Shown: one piece after another, positions 27,109 through 36,336 of the stretch | Position numbering within the stretch: position 1 is the stretch's first letter | Layout of the letters: each line of letters starts with the position of its first letter | Source: Allobosea sp. Root381 | GTDB taxonomy: Bacteria; Pseudomonadota; Alphaproteobacteria; Rhizobiales; Beijerinckiaceae | Direction: 5' to 3' | Assembly (NCBI RefSeq): GCF_001429395.1 | Contig: NZ_LMJT01000009.1 | Location: 63,340 to 127,339 of the forward strand | Length of the DNA: 64,000 nt | Notes under the pieces: generated by a model | Told to the model about the DNA's origin: nothing | The model's input: only the letters and a program-made list of their open reading frames with translations | Databases searched by the model: none | Position numbers and translations under genes: made by a program

Positions 27109-29832
27109 TCATTTCTTCTTCCGGGCAAGGGCGTCCCGCCTCAGCAACTTCAGGCCCTTCGCCTTCTCGTAGCCATGGATTTCCTTCACATCGAGCTTGC
27201 GCATGAAGGTGATCGTCTCGTGGGTCACGACCTGACCGGGCACCAGGATGGGGAAGCCGGGCGGGTAGGGGATGACGAAATTGGCCGAGATCAGCGCCGG
27301 GCCCTTCTCCAGGCGGCGGTCGCATTCGGCGCCGTGGATCGGCAGGTACTCGCACTTCTCGGCGTCATAGGCTGTGAAGAAGGCCGTGCGCATGTCGCCC
27401 TCCGGAGTCGTCTTGCCGGCGTCGCCGCGGAAAGCCTCGTCGAAGCGGCTGAAATCCGGCAGGTCCGGCACATCGTTCATCAGGCTGTGCACGCGCGCCT
27501 CGAAGGCCTTGCGCTCGGCTTCGCCGCCCTGGCGCAGGCGCGTCTCGATCTCGTTGCTGATCTTGAGCAGGACGCTGATCAGCAGCGCGACGTCGCTGCG
27601 GGTGTTGTTGATGTTGGATTGCAGCAGCACCGAATTGCGCGAGGTCTTGTTGACCTGAATGTTGTATTGCGACGCGAGCAGGCCCTTGAAGGAGGTGCCG
27701 TCGAAGCCGGCCGTGCCGCAGACCAGCGTCATCCGGGTGGGGTCGAGGCAGAACTCGTCCTCGCGCATGCTGCGCAACTGGTCGTCCCAGCGCGTATCCG
27801 GCGCCAGGAAGTCGACGAAGCCGCTGCTGCGGTACTTTTGCGGCACCATCCCGTCCGCACCGACGACCCTGAAGTATTTCGAGATGACCGGATGAGTCGC
27901 GACCTCGCGCCTGATGTCGAGCGCGACCTCGATGGCGTTCATCACCAGCCCGTAGCCCTCGAGTTCCATCTGCCGGCGGGCGACGTCGAGGCTGGCGATC
28001 AATTGCTGGTTCGGGCTGGTCGAGGCATGGGTGAAGACCGCCTCGTGGAACTGCGCCTCGACCTTGTGGAAGTCGACGTCCCTGACGAGCACCATCGAGC
28101 CCTGCCGGATCGCCGACATCGACTTGTGGGTCGAGTTCGTCTGGTAGACGCGCAGCCGGACGGCGCGCGGATCGGGCAGGAGGCGCGTGTTCAGAAGCTT
28201 GTCGACGGAGGGCGCGGCGCCGAGTTCCTTCTGCTGCTTTTCGAAGTGCGCAATGGCGTCCGGCTCCTCCATCGAGGCTTCGATGTCAGCCGCCGCACCC
28301 ATCGCGGTCCGAGGCCGCAGGAAGGGCGACCAGCGCGCGAAGCCGAACCAGGCCTCGTCCCACAGGAAGATGAGGTCCGGCTTGATGGCGAGGCATTCTT
28401 CCATCACGCGCCGGGTGTTGTAGATGTGGCCGTCGAAGGTGCAATTGGTCAGGTCGACCATCTTGACGCGGTCGAGGCGGCCCTCGGCCTTGAGGTCGAG
28501 CAGTGCCTTCTTGATGGTCCTCAGCGGCACCGCCCCGTACATCGAGAGCTCCGGCATCGGGAAGGCTTCGACATAGAAGGGCTGGGCGCCGCTCAGCACC
28601 AGGCCGTAATGGTGCGATTTGTGGCAGTTCCGGTCGAGAATGACGATGTCGCCGGGCGCGATCAGCGCCTGCAGCACCATCTTGTTCGAGGTGCTGGTGC
28701 CGTTGGTCACGAAGAAGACGTGGTCGGCGCCGAAGGCGCGTGCAGCCATCTCCTGTGCCCGCTTGATGTTGCCCGTGGGCTCCAGCAGGCTGTCGAGGCC
28801 GCCGGTCGTGGCGCTGCTCTCGGCCAGGAAGAGGTTGATGCCGTAGAAATGGCCCATGTCGCGGATCCAGGGCGAGCGGAAGACGGATTTGCCGCGCGCG
28901 ATCGGCAGCGCGTGGAAGGTGCCGACGGGTCGCTGCGCGTAGAGCTTGAGATTGTCGAAGAACGGCGTCTCGTAGCGCGCCTTGATGCCCTCGAGCACCG
29001 AGAGATGCAGTTCGAGCGGCTCCTCGATCTGGTACATGACGCGCCGGATCATGGCCGCCCTCGGATCGCCGGCAAGCTTCTCGACGCGCCGGTCCGACAA
29101 CAGGTAGATGTCGAGCTCGGGCCGGATCGCCTTCAACCCGGCCGCGAGGCGCAGCGCCAGATCGGCCTCGTCAGCCTTGTCTAGCAGCGGCTGCTGCGCG
29201 GCCAGCACGCTGCGCAGGACCGGAGCATCATGCCGCGACTTCAGGGCGAAGCCCTCATAGATGACGACGGCGGCGATGTCGGGGTTAAGTACGGCGGCGC
29301 AGACCGCATCCTCCAGGCTGCCGGCCAGGACCGTCTCGTAGACGAAGGCGTCTTCCGACCGCCGCAACCTGCGGAACTCGGCGGCCATATGCGGCCAGCG
29401 TCCCGCCGGTGCCGGCGTCACCGCCAGCATCTCGAAATAGGGGCGGTGCGCATGCGTGTCCCCCAGCGAGGAGGGCAACGCGTCCACCGGATCCGCCAGT
29501 GAGAGGTCGACCGACTGCCATTCCTTTGCGTCATGCTTGTAGTTGCTCGTGATGATCGCGAGCGAGATCCGCTTGGCGAGAGCGAGGAAGCCGCTGGTAT
29601 CGTCGTTCTGCAGGCGTTCGCGCAGGGCGCCGATCAGTTCGAGGCCCGGAAATGCGTGAAACTCTTCGATCGCGCCGAGCTCGTCGAGGGCCGTCTCGAC
29701 CTTGCCGCGGGCCTGGTCGCCCTTGGCCCAGGAGCGAGCGACTGCGTGGAGTTCCCGCCAGCGATCTGTGCGGCCGGAAGGTGCCGAAAAGAAGTGGTCG
29801 ATCGAGCGCGATTCCCGAACCATGGAGTCCAT
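27109..29832 (-). CDS. Large Orn/Lys/Arg decarboxylase-family PLP enzyme
   Basis: Fold-type I PLP decarboxylase of 907 residues, about 150-200 longer than the AdiA, CadA and SpeF enzymes. The wing-type N-terminal region runs to about residue 290. The PLP core has VTNGTSTSNK near 376-385, DRNCHKSHHYGL, LWDEAWFGFARW near 490-499 and the Schiff-base Lys570 in TNSTHKSM. An acidic segment of about 45 residues (513-559) lies between DEAW and STHK where the E. coli enzymes are shorter. The ATG at 29832 has AAGGGA upstream. First gene of a four-gene run with two antiporters and aspD. The amino acid substrate is not predictable with confidence. Confidence 0.85.
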   Translation of the reverse strand: MDSMVRESRSIDHFFSAPSGRTDRWRELHAVARSWAKGDQARGKVETALDELGAIEEFHAFPGLELIGALRERLQNDDTSGFLALAKRISLAIITSNYKHDAKEWQSVDLSLADPVDALPSSLGDTHAHRPYFEMLAVTPAPAGRWPHMAAEFRRLRRSEDAFVYETVLAGSLEDAVCAAVLNPDIAAVVIYEGFALKSRHDAPVLRSVLAAQQPLLDKADEADLALRLAAGLKAIRPELDIYLLSDRRVEKLAGDPRAAMIRRVMYQIEEPLELHLSVLEGIKARYETPFFDNLKLYAQRPVGTFHALPIARGKSVFRSPWIRDMGHFYGINLFLAESSATTGGLDSLLEPTGNIKRAQEMAARAFGADHVFFVTNGTSTSNKMVLQALIAPGDIVILDRNCHKSHHYGLVLSGAQPFYVEAFPMPELSMYGAVPLRTIKKALLDLKAEGRLDRVKMVDLTNCTFDGHIYNTRRVMEECLAIKPDLIFLWDEAWFGFARWSPFLRPRTAMGAAADIEASMEEPDAIAHFEKQQKELGAAPSVDKLLNTRLLPDPRAVRLRVYQTNSTHKSMSAIRQGSMVLVRDVDFHKVEAQFHEAVFTHASTSPNQQLIASLDVARRQMELEGYGLVMNAIEVALDIRREVATHPVISKYFRVVGADGMVPQKYRSSGFVDFLAPDTRWDDQLRSMREDEFCLDPTRMTLVCGTAGFDGTSFKGLLASQYNIQVNKTSRNSVLLQSNINNTRSDVALLISVLLKISNEIETRLRQGGEAERKAFEARVHSLMNDVPDLPDFSRFDEAFRGDAGKTTPEGDMRTAFFTAYDAEKCEYLPIHGAECDRRLEKGPALISANFVIPYPPGFPILVPGQVVTHETITFMRKLDVKEIHGYEKAKGLKLLRRDALARKKK

Positions 29833-30453
29833 CTCGAAATCCCTTCCTGCGTCCGTAAGGCCTTTCGGGTACGCCTGCGGGCACATCGTCGCGTTCGCGG
29901 ATACGCGTGCATCGCTGCTGAAGTTCAACACAAGCCGCGTGGCAGACGTATTGTCCCTGAGGACAAGTCCCTCTCACGCGCAACGGCTATGATTGGAATC
30001 GCTTGAGCGCCGAAGCAGTCAGGGGGAAGGCCGTGTTTGGCGTTGGAACCACCCCGACGACAGCGGTGAAGTGTTCCGATCGGGAGTTCAAGACATGATC
30101 AGGTGGATGCTTGTTTGAACAGTAGCGGCCGCCCCGTGGTTAGCGTCTCGGCCGGTCAAATACCGCGCTCTCCGGCACGAAGACCAATGGCTGCGTCATC
30201 GATACGCTCCGCGAAAACGACGACATGAAGCGCTTGGAGAAGGCGGTTCCTTTCGGTCGCGCCAACATCGAGGCGTTTCGCTCGTTCCATGTTGCGCAGC
30301 AGGCTTACGCGGGCAAGAGGTGAGCGGCCGGAGCGCCCGCGCGATTGCCTCTGAGATTCGGTGCGCGCAGTATCAGCTCGGGAATCGTCAGCGCGGTCCT
30401 TCAGGATGTTGTCCAACGGGGACATGTTCCAACGACATCACCGTGGTCCTTTC
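29833..30453. other. Largely non-coding 621-base region
   Basis: The region upstream of the large decarboxylase should contain its promoter, but I see no clear boxes. On the plus strand a stop-free stretch ending at 30323 reads DTLRENDDMKRLEKAV...FGRANIEAF...AQQAYAGKR and looks protein-like, possibly the end of a decayed phasin-type gene. It lacks a credible start beyond an ATG at 30225 that would make only 32 residues. Nothing else is evident. Confidence 0.35.
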
Positions 30454-31512
30454 TCAAAGAGCAGAGTCTTTTCGCGGCGTTGTCCGAGCCGCCCGCACGA
30501 TCGGCGCGACCTCGCTTCCCAGCAGTTCGATCGACCGCTTCATCGCTGCTGTTTCGAGCGAGGCGGTGCTCATCTGGAAGGTGATGCGCGAGACGCCGCC
30601 GAGCGCCTCGCTGGCTTGGAGCATCTTGGCTGCGACCGTCGCCGGATCGCCGATCAGGAACGCGCCCTCGGGGCTCGCCATGGCGTCGAACTGCTGGCGC
30701 GTCGGCGGCGGCCAGCCGCGTTCACGGCCGATCCTCGCCGTCAGATGCGCCCAGCCGGGGAAGAACGCGTCCCTGGCCGCCGTGTCGGTCTCGCCGACGA
30801 AGCCCATCGCGTGGATGCCCACCTTGAGCTGTTCAGGGCTATGCCCGGCGCTCGTGCCGGATTCGCGATAGAGATCGACGAGCGGGCGGAACCGCTCAAA
30901 GGTGCCACCGATGATCGCCACCATCAGCGGCAGGCCGAGCGTGCCGGCGCGAGCGAAGGATTGCGGCGTGCCGCCGACACCGATCCAGAGTGGCAGGCGC
31001 GGCTGATGGGGACGCGGATAGACACCCTGACCCTCCAGCGCCGCACGGAAGCGACCCTTCCAGATCGGGTAGGTCGTCTCGTTGAGCCTCAGGAGCAGAT
31101 CAAGCTTCTCCGCGAAGAGTTCGTCATAGTCCCGCGGGGCCAGACCAAACAGCGGATAGGCCTCGCCGAACGAGCCTCGGCCGACGATGATCTCGGCACG
31201 CCCCTTGGCGATCAGATCGAGGGTCGCGAACCCCTGAAAGATCCGTACCGGATCGGCGGCGCTCAGCACCGTCACCGCGCTCGTCAATCGGATCTGGCTG
31301 GTGCGGGCCGCGGCTGCGGCCAGAATGATCGCCGGCGCGGAATCGAGAAACTCGGCGCGATGGTGCTCGCCGATGCCGAAGACATCGAGCCCGACGCGGT
31401 CGGCGACCTCGACTTCGTCGAGGAGATCGGCCATGCGATCGGTTGCCGAAGGTAGCTTGCCCGTCGCCGGATCGGGAAGGATGGCCGCAAAACTGTCGAT
31501 GCCGATTTCCAT
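30454..31512 (-). CDS. LLM class flavin-dependent oxidoreductase
   Basis: Luciferase-like monooxygenase-fold protein of 352 residues, cytoplasmic, using reduced flavin or F420. Diagnostic features are FGIGEHHRAEFLDSAPAIIL near residues 45-64, RIRLTSAV-type TSQIRLTSAVTVLS, and EIIVGRGSFGEAYPLFG. The oxidised substrate varies widely in this family and cannot be read from sequence. It stands alone; the neighbouring regions on both sides hold no partner flavin reductase. Confidence 0.9.
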   Translation of the reverse strand: MEIGIDSFAAILPDPATGKLPSATDRMADLLDEVEVADRVGLDVFGIGEHHRAEFLDSAPAIILAAAAARTSQIRLTSAVTVLSAADPVRIFQGFATLDLIAKGRAEIIVGRGSFGEAYPLFGLAPRDYDELFAEKLDLLLRLNETTYPIWKGRFRAALEGQGVYPRPHQPRLPLWIGVGGTPQSFARAGTLGLPLMVAIIGGTFERFRPLVDLYRESGTSAGHSPEQLKVGIHAMGFVGETDTAARDAFFPGWAHLTARIGRERGWPPPTRQQFDAMASPEGAFLIGDPATVAAKMLQASEALGGVSRITFQMSTASLETAAMKRSIELLGSEVAPIVRAARTTPRKDSAL

Positions 31513-32014
31513 GGGTGCTCCTGCAGGCGCGTTGGGCGGCGCGGGGTGATGGCTGAGATCCGGGCAGCTGCGCTCGCAGCCATTCGCCCACCGGGTGCTC
31601 GGTTGCGGGATTCTCAGCTACGGACGATCGCACGCTCCGAACCGATGTTTCGCCATGCGAAGCCGATCGCGCGGGTCGCGCTCAGCCACCGCGTTGCGTT
31701 GACGTTCCAGAGCGGGTTCCAGCGCGAGATCCGACCATCAAATCGTGCAGCCGGCATCGACTGGACGCAAACACAGCGCCATCCGCTGACGGAGCCCGCC
31801 GGACACATTCGCATCGAAGCCATCGAAGGCCTGCGGGACATCGCTGCCGCCGCGAAAGCGATGGTCCTCTTCCGCGCCGACAGCTGTTGCAGACGTCCGC
31901 GAAAGCACCGGCTAAATCGCCTTCGCTACAGTCGGCGCAAAGGGGATGGCGAGCCGCGACACCAGGCCCGGCGTTTCGCAACACATCTTGCCGCTTCTCG
32001 CCATCCCGCCTCGA
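31513..32014. other. 502-base region without a supportable gene
   Basis: Several overlapping open frames run through this region on both strands, but none has a ribosome-binding site, a family motif or consistent codon bias. It should contain the promoter of the LLM oxidoreductase gene next to 31512. Confidence 0.4.
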
Positions 32015-32668
32015 TCAGCCAGCGGCGGGCGGCACCGGCGTGTTGAGCAACTGCTGCTCCCACAGGAACGCGATGCCGCTGCCGGCCATGTGGTCCTTGA
32101 GGATCTGGATGAACGCAGGGCCGGTCTCGGTCCGCGCATGGTCGCGCTGCCATTCGGACGCAAGCGCCAGCCATGTCATCATGTTGCAGCCAGCCGCGAT
32201 CATGCGCTGGATCGCCACCTGATGGGCTTCGACCGACACAGCGCCGCAGGCGTCCGTGATCACCGTCACGTCCCAGCCTTCGCCGGCAGCCTGAATCGCT
32301 GGCATTGCAACGCAGATCTCCGTGTACAGACCTGCGATAATCAACTGCTTGCGGCCGGTCTCCTTGACCGCGTCCACAACCTTCCGGTCCTCCCATGTGT
32401 TGATGAGCGTCCGGTCGATCACCTCCTGGCCCGGGAAGACATCGGTGATCTGCGGGAAGATGAACCCGCCTCGATCAGCGATGACGCTCGTGAGAATGGT
32501 CGGGACGCGAAAGGCCTTGGCGGCCTTTGCCAGAGCCGCTGCATTGTTGACCGCCATGTGCGGGTCGTGGCTGTTCAGGTTGGTGAGCTGGAAGGGCTGG
32601 TGGTCGATCAGGACGAGGACGGAGTCTTCCGGGCGAAGAAGCGACTTCAGGCCGTTGCGAAAGGTCAT
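32015..32668 (-). CDS. Isochorismatase-family hydrolase, YcaC-like
   Basis: Cysteine hydrolase of 217 residues. The catalytic Asp is in VLIDHQPFQ near residue 21 and the nucleophile Cys in GLYTEICVAMPA near residue 118, with the cis-peptide neighbourhood VTDACGAVSVEAH-like segment following. This layout fits YcaC-type proteins, whose substrates are mostly unknown. It is divergent from a LysR gene with a 128-base gap, the usual arrangement for a LysR-controlled enzyme. Confidence 0.9.
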   Translation of the reverse strand: MTFRNGLKSLLRPEDSVLVLIDHQPFQLTNLNSHDPHMAVNNAAALAKAAKAFRVPTILTSVIADRGGFIFPQITDVFPGQEVIDRTLINTWEDRKVVDAVKETGRKQLIIAGLYTEICVAMPAIQAAGEGWDVTVITDACGAVSVEAHQVAIQRMIAAGCNMMTWLALASEWQRDHARTETGPAFIQILKDHMAGSGIAFLWEQQLLNTPVPPAAG

Positions 32669-32691
32669 GACTATCCTATTCTGATGTCGTC

Positions 32692-32751
32692 AGGAACGTG
32701 AGCGTGTTCCAGGGCGATTCCCCGGCCACGCCGCCTTGTTCTGACGTTCCT
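32692..32751. promoter_or_regulatory. Inverted repeat in the ycaC-like / lysR gap
   Basis: AGGAACGT (32692-32699) and ACGTTCCT (32744-32751) form a perfect 8-base inverted repeat 44 bases apart between divergent genes. It could be a regulator site for the LysR protein, though it does not show the classic T-N11-A core. Confidence 0.35.
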
Positions 32752-32796
32752 TTGAGCGTTACGGTAGCGCCGCAGAGCGCGAAGCTGTGTCGCAGA

Positions 32797-33711
32797 ATGA
32801 GGAACGCCCAATTGGAGCTCGAGGATCTGCAGACGTTCGTGGAGGTTGCGGATGCCGGGGGCGTTTCGCCCGCAGCGCGCCGGCTCGGTGTCTCCAAGTC
32901 CATCGTCAGTCGCAGGCTCGTCCGGCTCGAGGCGGCGCTCGGCGTCCAGCTTCTCGCACGCACCACCCGCGGGGCCGCCCTGACGGAAGCCGGAGCCTTG
33001 TTCCGAGACTATGCAGCGAGAGCCTCCGCCGAGATCGACGCTGCCAGGGAAACGATCCTGCCCGCGGGGGAGCTTCGCGGTCGCTTGCGCATTGCTGCGC
33101 CGCTTTCGTTCGGCCCGAAGCATTTCGCGCCCGTGCTAGCGGAAATGGCGCGAAGGCACCCGCAGCTCCACATCCACACCTGCTACAGTGATCGGTTCGT
33201 CGATCTCGTCACCGAGGGTTACGATTGCGCGATCCGGGTTGGCTATATTCAGGACTCAACCCTTATCGCGAGACGCGTCGGACCGATCTATGGGAGGCTG
33301 GTCGCGAGTCCTGAATACATCAGGATGCATGGGTCGCCCGAAACGCCAGAGGAACTCGGTGCTCATCAGGCCCTCATGCAGGGAACTGAAGCTTGGCAGT
33401 TCATGGATGGCGACAAGCTCGTCACGGTCCGTCCGCAGGGGCGTTTCAAGGCCGACAACGCTCTGGCTTTGGTTGCCGCCGCTCTGGCAGGGCTCGGAAT
33501 AGGTTTTCTCCCCGACGGCGTGACGGAGGAGTATGTGGCATCCGGCGCGCTTGTTCCGGTCATGACACGCCATCCGCCACCTCCGGCGGGTGTCTATCTC
33601 ATCCGCCCACCAGGCCAGCATCCCGCGCGCAAGATACGGGTCCTCACGGAAATGCTGATTGCGTGCTTTGAACGAGTTCCGCACTCGCCGGGGCCCGTCG
33701 CTAGGGCATAA
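32797..33711 (+). CDS. LysR-family transcriptional regulator
   Basis: DNA-binding regulator of 304 residues from the ATG at 32797. The N-terminal winged helix-turn-helix is clear: LEDLQTFVEVADAGGVSPAARRLGVSKSIVSRRLVRLE begins at about residue 7. The effector domain has the LysR substrate-binding pattern. Sequence style (VSKSIVSRRLVRLEAALGVQLL) is that of the CrgA/AaeR-like group. It probably regulates the divergent YcaC-like hydrolase gene. Confidence 0.92.
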   Translation: MRNAQLELEDLQTFVEVADAGGVSPAARRLGVSKSIVSRRLVRLEAALGVQLLARTTRGAALTEAGALFRDYAARASAEIDAARETILPAGELRGRLRIAAPLSFGPKHFAPVLAEMARRHPQLHIHTCYSDRFVDLVTEGYDCAIRVGYIQDSTLIARRVGPIYGRLVASPEYIRMHGSPETPEELGAHQALMQGTEAWQFMDGDKLVTVRPQGRFKADNALALVAAALAGLGIGFLPDGVTEEYVASGALVPVMTRHPPPPAGVYLIRPPGQHPARKIRVLTEMLIACFERVPHSPGPVARA

Positions 33712-33996
33712 CCAACGCAGCCTGGTGTCGTTCGTCGCGGCCGGCGCGAGGCGCTCGAGGTTGCTGCGTGGCGCAGCCCTTCTGGTTGCCGAGCAGGATA
33801 AGGCAGCCCTGCGCGATTGATTGCTCATCCGAACGAACGAGACCGTCGCCTCTATGCTGCGAAGATCGGTCAGCAGAGAGAAATCGCGGATGTGACGAAG
33901 CTTCACCTCGCCGATGGGCGGCCGGAACCGGGCCCACCGGCTGTGATCACGTTTACTCAGGCGGGGCCGTTTGACGAGCCCGCGCCCCGTCGACGG
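33712..33996. other. Intergenic region between convergent genes
   Basis: This 285-base gap lies between the ends of the LysR gene and the FAH-family gene. I see no convincing terminator, RNA or coding remnant in it. Confidence 0.4.
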
Positions 33997-34701
33997 TCAC
34001 GCCACCTTGGCTTGCAGCGTGCCGATGCCCTCGACATAGCCTTCCATCACGTCGCCCCGCACGATCGCGCCGACGCCTGACGGGGTGCCCGACATGATCA
34101 GGTCGCCCGGATGGAGTTCGAACAGGCCGGAGAGATAGGAGATCATCTCCGGCACCTTCCAGATCATGTGGTTGAGGTCGCCCTGCTGGCGGATTTCGCC
34201 GTTGACCTTCAGCCAGATCGCGCCGTTCGCGGGGTGGCCGATCGCGCTGGCCGGAACGATCTCGCCGATCGGGGCGGAGTGCTCGAAGGCCTTGCCGATC
34301 TCCCACGGCCGGCCCGCCTTCTTGCATTCGTCCTGCAGGTCGCGCCGGGTCATGTCGAGGCCGACGGCATAGCCGTAGACATGATCGAGGGCGCTTTCGA
34401 GGGCAATGTCCTTGCCGCCCTTGGCGATGGCGACGACCATTTCGATCTCGTGGTGAACGTTGTTGCTGCGCGGCGGATAAGGGAAATCGGCGCCGTCGAG
34501 GACGACGTTGTCGGGGTTCTTCTGGAAGAAGAAGGGCGCCTCGCGGTTCGGGTCGCCGCCCATCTCGATGGTGTGGGCGGCATAGTTGCGGCCGACGCAA
34601 TAGATGCGGTGGACGGGAAAGCGGCTTTGCGTCCCCTGCACCGGCAGCGAGACCGGGGCCGGAGCCTGGATGACATGGTTCTGAGGCGTGGCGATGTTCA
34701 T
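33997..34701 (-). CDS. Fumarylacetoacetate hydrolase family protein
   Basis: Metal-dependent C-C bond hydrolase or decarboxylase family, 234 residues from the ATG at 34701, with GAAGGA upstream. Motifs seen: YCVGRNYAAHTIEMG near residue 34, HHEIEMVVAIAKGGKDI with the metal-binding Glu pair, GLDMTRRDLQ, and the ending DLIMSGTPSGVGAI. Members include fumarylpyruvate hydrolase and acylpyruvases. It is the last gene before the window of an SsuBC/TauBC-type transporter operon on the same strand, suggesting that the transported compound yields an acylpyruvate-like intermediate; this is inference. Confidence 0.9.
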   Translation of the reverse strand: MNIATPQNHVIQAPAPVSLPVQGTQSRFPVHRIYCVGRNYAAHTIEMGGDPNREAPFFFQKNPDNVVLDGADFPYPPRSNNVHHEIEMVVAIAKGGKDIALESALDHVYGYAVGLDMTRRDLQDECKKAGRPWEIGKAFEHSAPIGEIVPASAIGHPANGAIWLKVNGEIRQQGDLNHMIWKVPEMISYLSGLFELHPGDLIMSGTPSGVGAIVRGDVMEGYVEGIGTLQAKVA

Positions 34702-34749
34702 CTTGCGGCGTCCTTCGTTGGCAAGTTGATGCGTTGGCAAGAGGCTGGG

Positions 34750-35502
34750 TCAGCGCGAGGCGGCGTAATAGGCGAACCGACGTTCGAGCCCGGCCAGCAA
34801 TTCGTTGAGGGTGAAGGCGAAGGCGAAGAGCACGAGCAGCAGCGCCCAGAAATGCTCCATCAGGAAGTGCGACTGGTAGATCTCGAACAGCGTCCCGAAG
34901 CCGACGACCGAGACCAGCAACTGCCCGATGACCACGCCCTTGACGGCGCGGATCATGCCGAGACGGATTCCCGCAAGGATTTCCGGCAGAGCCGCCCAGA
35001 CATAGATCCGGCTGAAGGCCTGCCAGCGGCTGGCGCCGAAGCTGCGTGCCATTTCGACCAGCGAGGGCGAAATCGCCCGGATACCGGCGCGCGTGTTGAG
35101 GACGACGATCCACATCGAGAACAGCACGACGGTCAGCACGATCGTCGTCTCGCCGAGGCCGAACAGCACCATGATCACCGGCACCAGTGCGCTGAGCGGG
35201 GCGGATAGGAAGAGGTTTACCCAGGGCAGCAGAAGCCGATCCGCGATGACGGAGCGGCCGAGCAGGATTCCGAGCGGTACGCCGATGCCGATCGCGATCA
35301 GGTTGCCGAACAGGAAGGCGCGGCCGGTGATCAGCAGCGCGTCGCGGAAGGACGCCGTCGGCACGATCTCGAAGACGCGCCCGACGATGCTGGACAGCGG
35401 CGGCAGGATGAAGCCGGCATCCGTATGGCCGACGATCTCCCAGATCACGGCCCAGACGATCAGCGACGTCATCAAGGGAAGGCGAATGCCGGAAATGACC
35501 AT
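34750..35502 (-). CDS. ABC transporter permease, SsuC/TauC type (second permease)
   Basis: Inner-membrane permease of 250 residues with about six hydrophobic segments and the EAA-like cytoplasmic loop EMARSFGASRWQAFSRIYVWAALPEI. It belongs to the nitrate/sulfonate/taurine/pyrimidine family. It starts nine bases after the ATPase stop. A second permease lies upstream (36333), so the transporter may use a heterodimeric membrane core, unlike SsuC or TauC, which are homodimers. Confidence 0.92.
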   Translation of the reverse strand: MVISGIRLPLMTSLIVWAVIWEIVGHTDAGFILPPLSSIVGRVFEIVPTASFRDALLITGRAFLFGNLIAIGIGVPLGILLGRSVIADRLLLPWVNLFLSAPLSALVPVIMVLFGLGETTIVLTVVLFSMWIVVLNTRAGIRAISPSLVEMARSFGASRWQAFSRIYVWAALPEILAGIRLGMIRAVKGVVIGQLLVSVVGFGTLFEIYQSHFLMEHFWALLLVLFAFAFTLNELLAGLERRFAYYAASR

Positions 35503-35511
35503 GCCTGCCCC

Positions 35512-36336
35512 CTAGTCCAGATAATGCTTGAGTTGCTGCCAGATCTCTTCGACGACATCGAGATAGGCGCTGTCGCGCCTGATCCTGTCGGGGTCGTCGT
35601 CGCGCGCGATCTTCGGCTCGATGATCGCCGAGACGCGGCTCGGCCGGCGCGAGAGCAGCGCGATCCGGTCCGAGACATAGACCGCCTCCTCGATGCTGTG
35701 CGTCACGAAGATGAAGGACTTGCCTTCGTTGGCGACGAGTTCGAGCAGCTCTTCCTGGAACTTGCGGCGCGTCTGTTCGTCCACGGCCGAGAACGGCTCG
35801 TCCATCAGCACGACCTTGGCATCGACCGCGAGCGCGCGGGCCAGCCCGACGCGCTGGCGCATGCCGCCCGAGAGTTCGTGCGGGTATTTCCGCTCGAAGC
35901 CCTTGAGGCCGACGCGCGCAATGTGGCGTTCGGCGATCGCCTCGCGCTCGCTATGGGCGACGCCGCGCAGTTCGAGCCCGAAGGCGACGTTGCGGATGAC
36001 GCTCGCCCAGGGCATCAGCGCGAAATCCTGGAAGACGAAGGCACGCTCGGGGCCGGGGCCCTTCACCTCGCGGCCATCGACGAAGACCTGGCCGCCGCTG
36101 GCCGGGATCAGGCCGGCGATGATCTTGAGAAGCGTGGTCTTGCCGCAGCCGGACGGTCCCAGCAGGGTCGTCAGCCGGCCCTCCGGGAAATCCAGCGAGA
36201 TGCCGCTGAGCGCTTCGATGCCGCCGGGATAGGTCTTCGAGACACTCTTCACCTCGACGATCGGCCGGGCAGTGAGAAGCGGCGACGGGAGGTCGGTCAT
36301 GTGCCGCGGCGCGGCGGCTGCAAGGTTAGGCGTCAT
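35512..36336 (-). CDS. ABC transporter ATP-binding protein, SsuB/TauB type
   Basis: Cytoplasmic ATPase of 274 residues. Walker A is LLGPSGCGKTTLLKII, the signature is ELSGGMRQRVGLARAL, Walker B is KVVLMDEPFSAVDEQ and the switch His is in FVTHSIEEAV. The start at 36336 overlaps the permease stop by four bases (ATGA), so this start is preferred over the much longer upstream frame. It energises the two flanking permeases. Confidence 0.96.
   Translation of the reverse strand: MTPNLAAAAPRHMTDLPSPLLTARPIVEVKSVSKTYPGGIEALSGISLDFPEGRLTTLLGPSGCGKTTLLKIIAGLIPASGGQVFVDGREVKGPGPERAFVFQDFALMPWASVIRNVAFGLELRGVAHSEREAIAERHIARVGLKGFERKYPHELSGGMRQRVGLARALAVDAKVVLMDEPFSAVDEQTRRKFQEELLELVANEGKSFIFVTHSIEEAVYVSDRIALLSRRPSRVSAIIEPKIARDDDPDRIRRDSAYLDVVEEIWQQLKHYLD

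Noticed and set aside
31600-31990. Apparent ABC signature (SGGLRQRM) on the minus strand
   Set aside because: No Walker A or Walker B is found nearby and the frame stops soon after, so it is probably coincidence.
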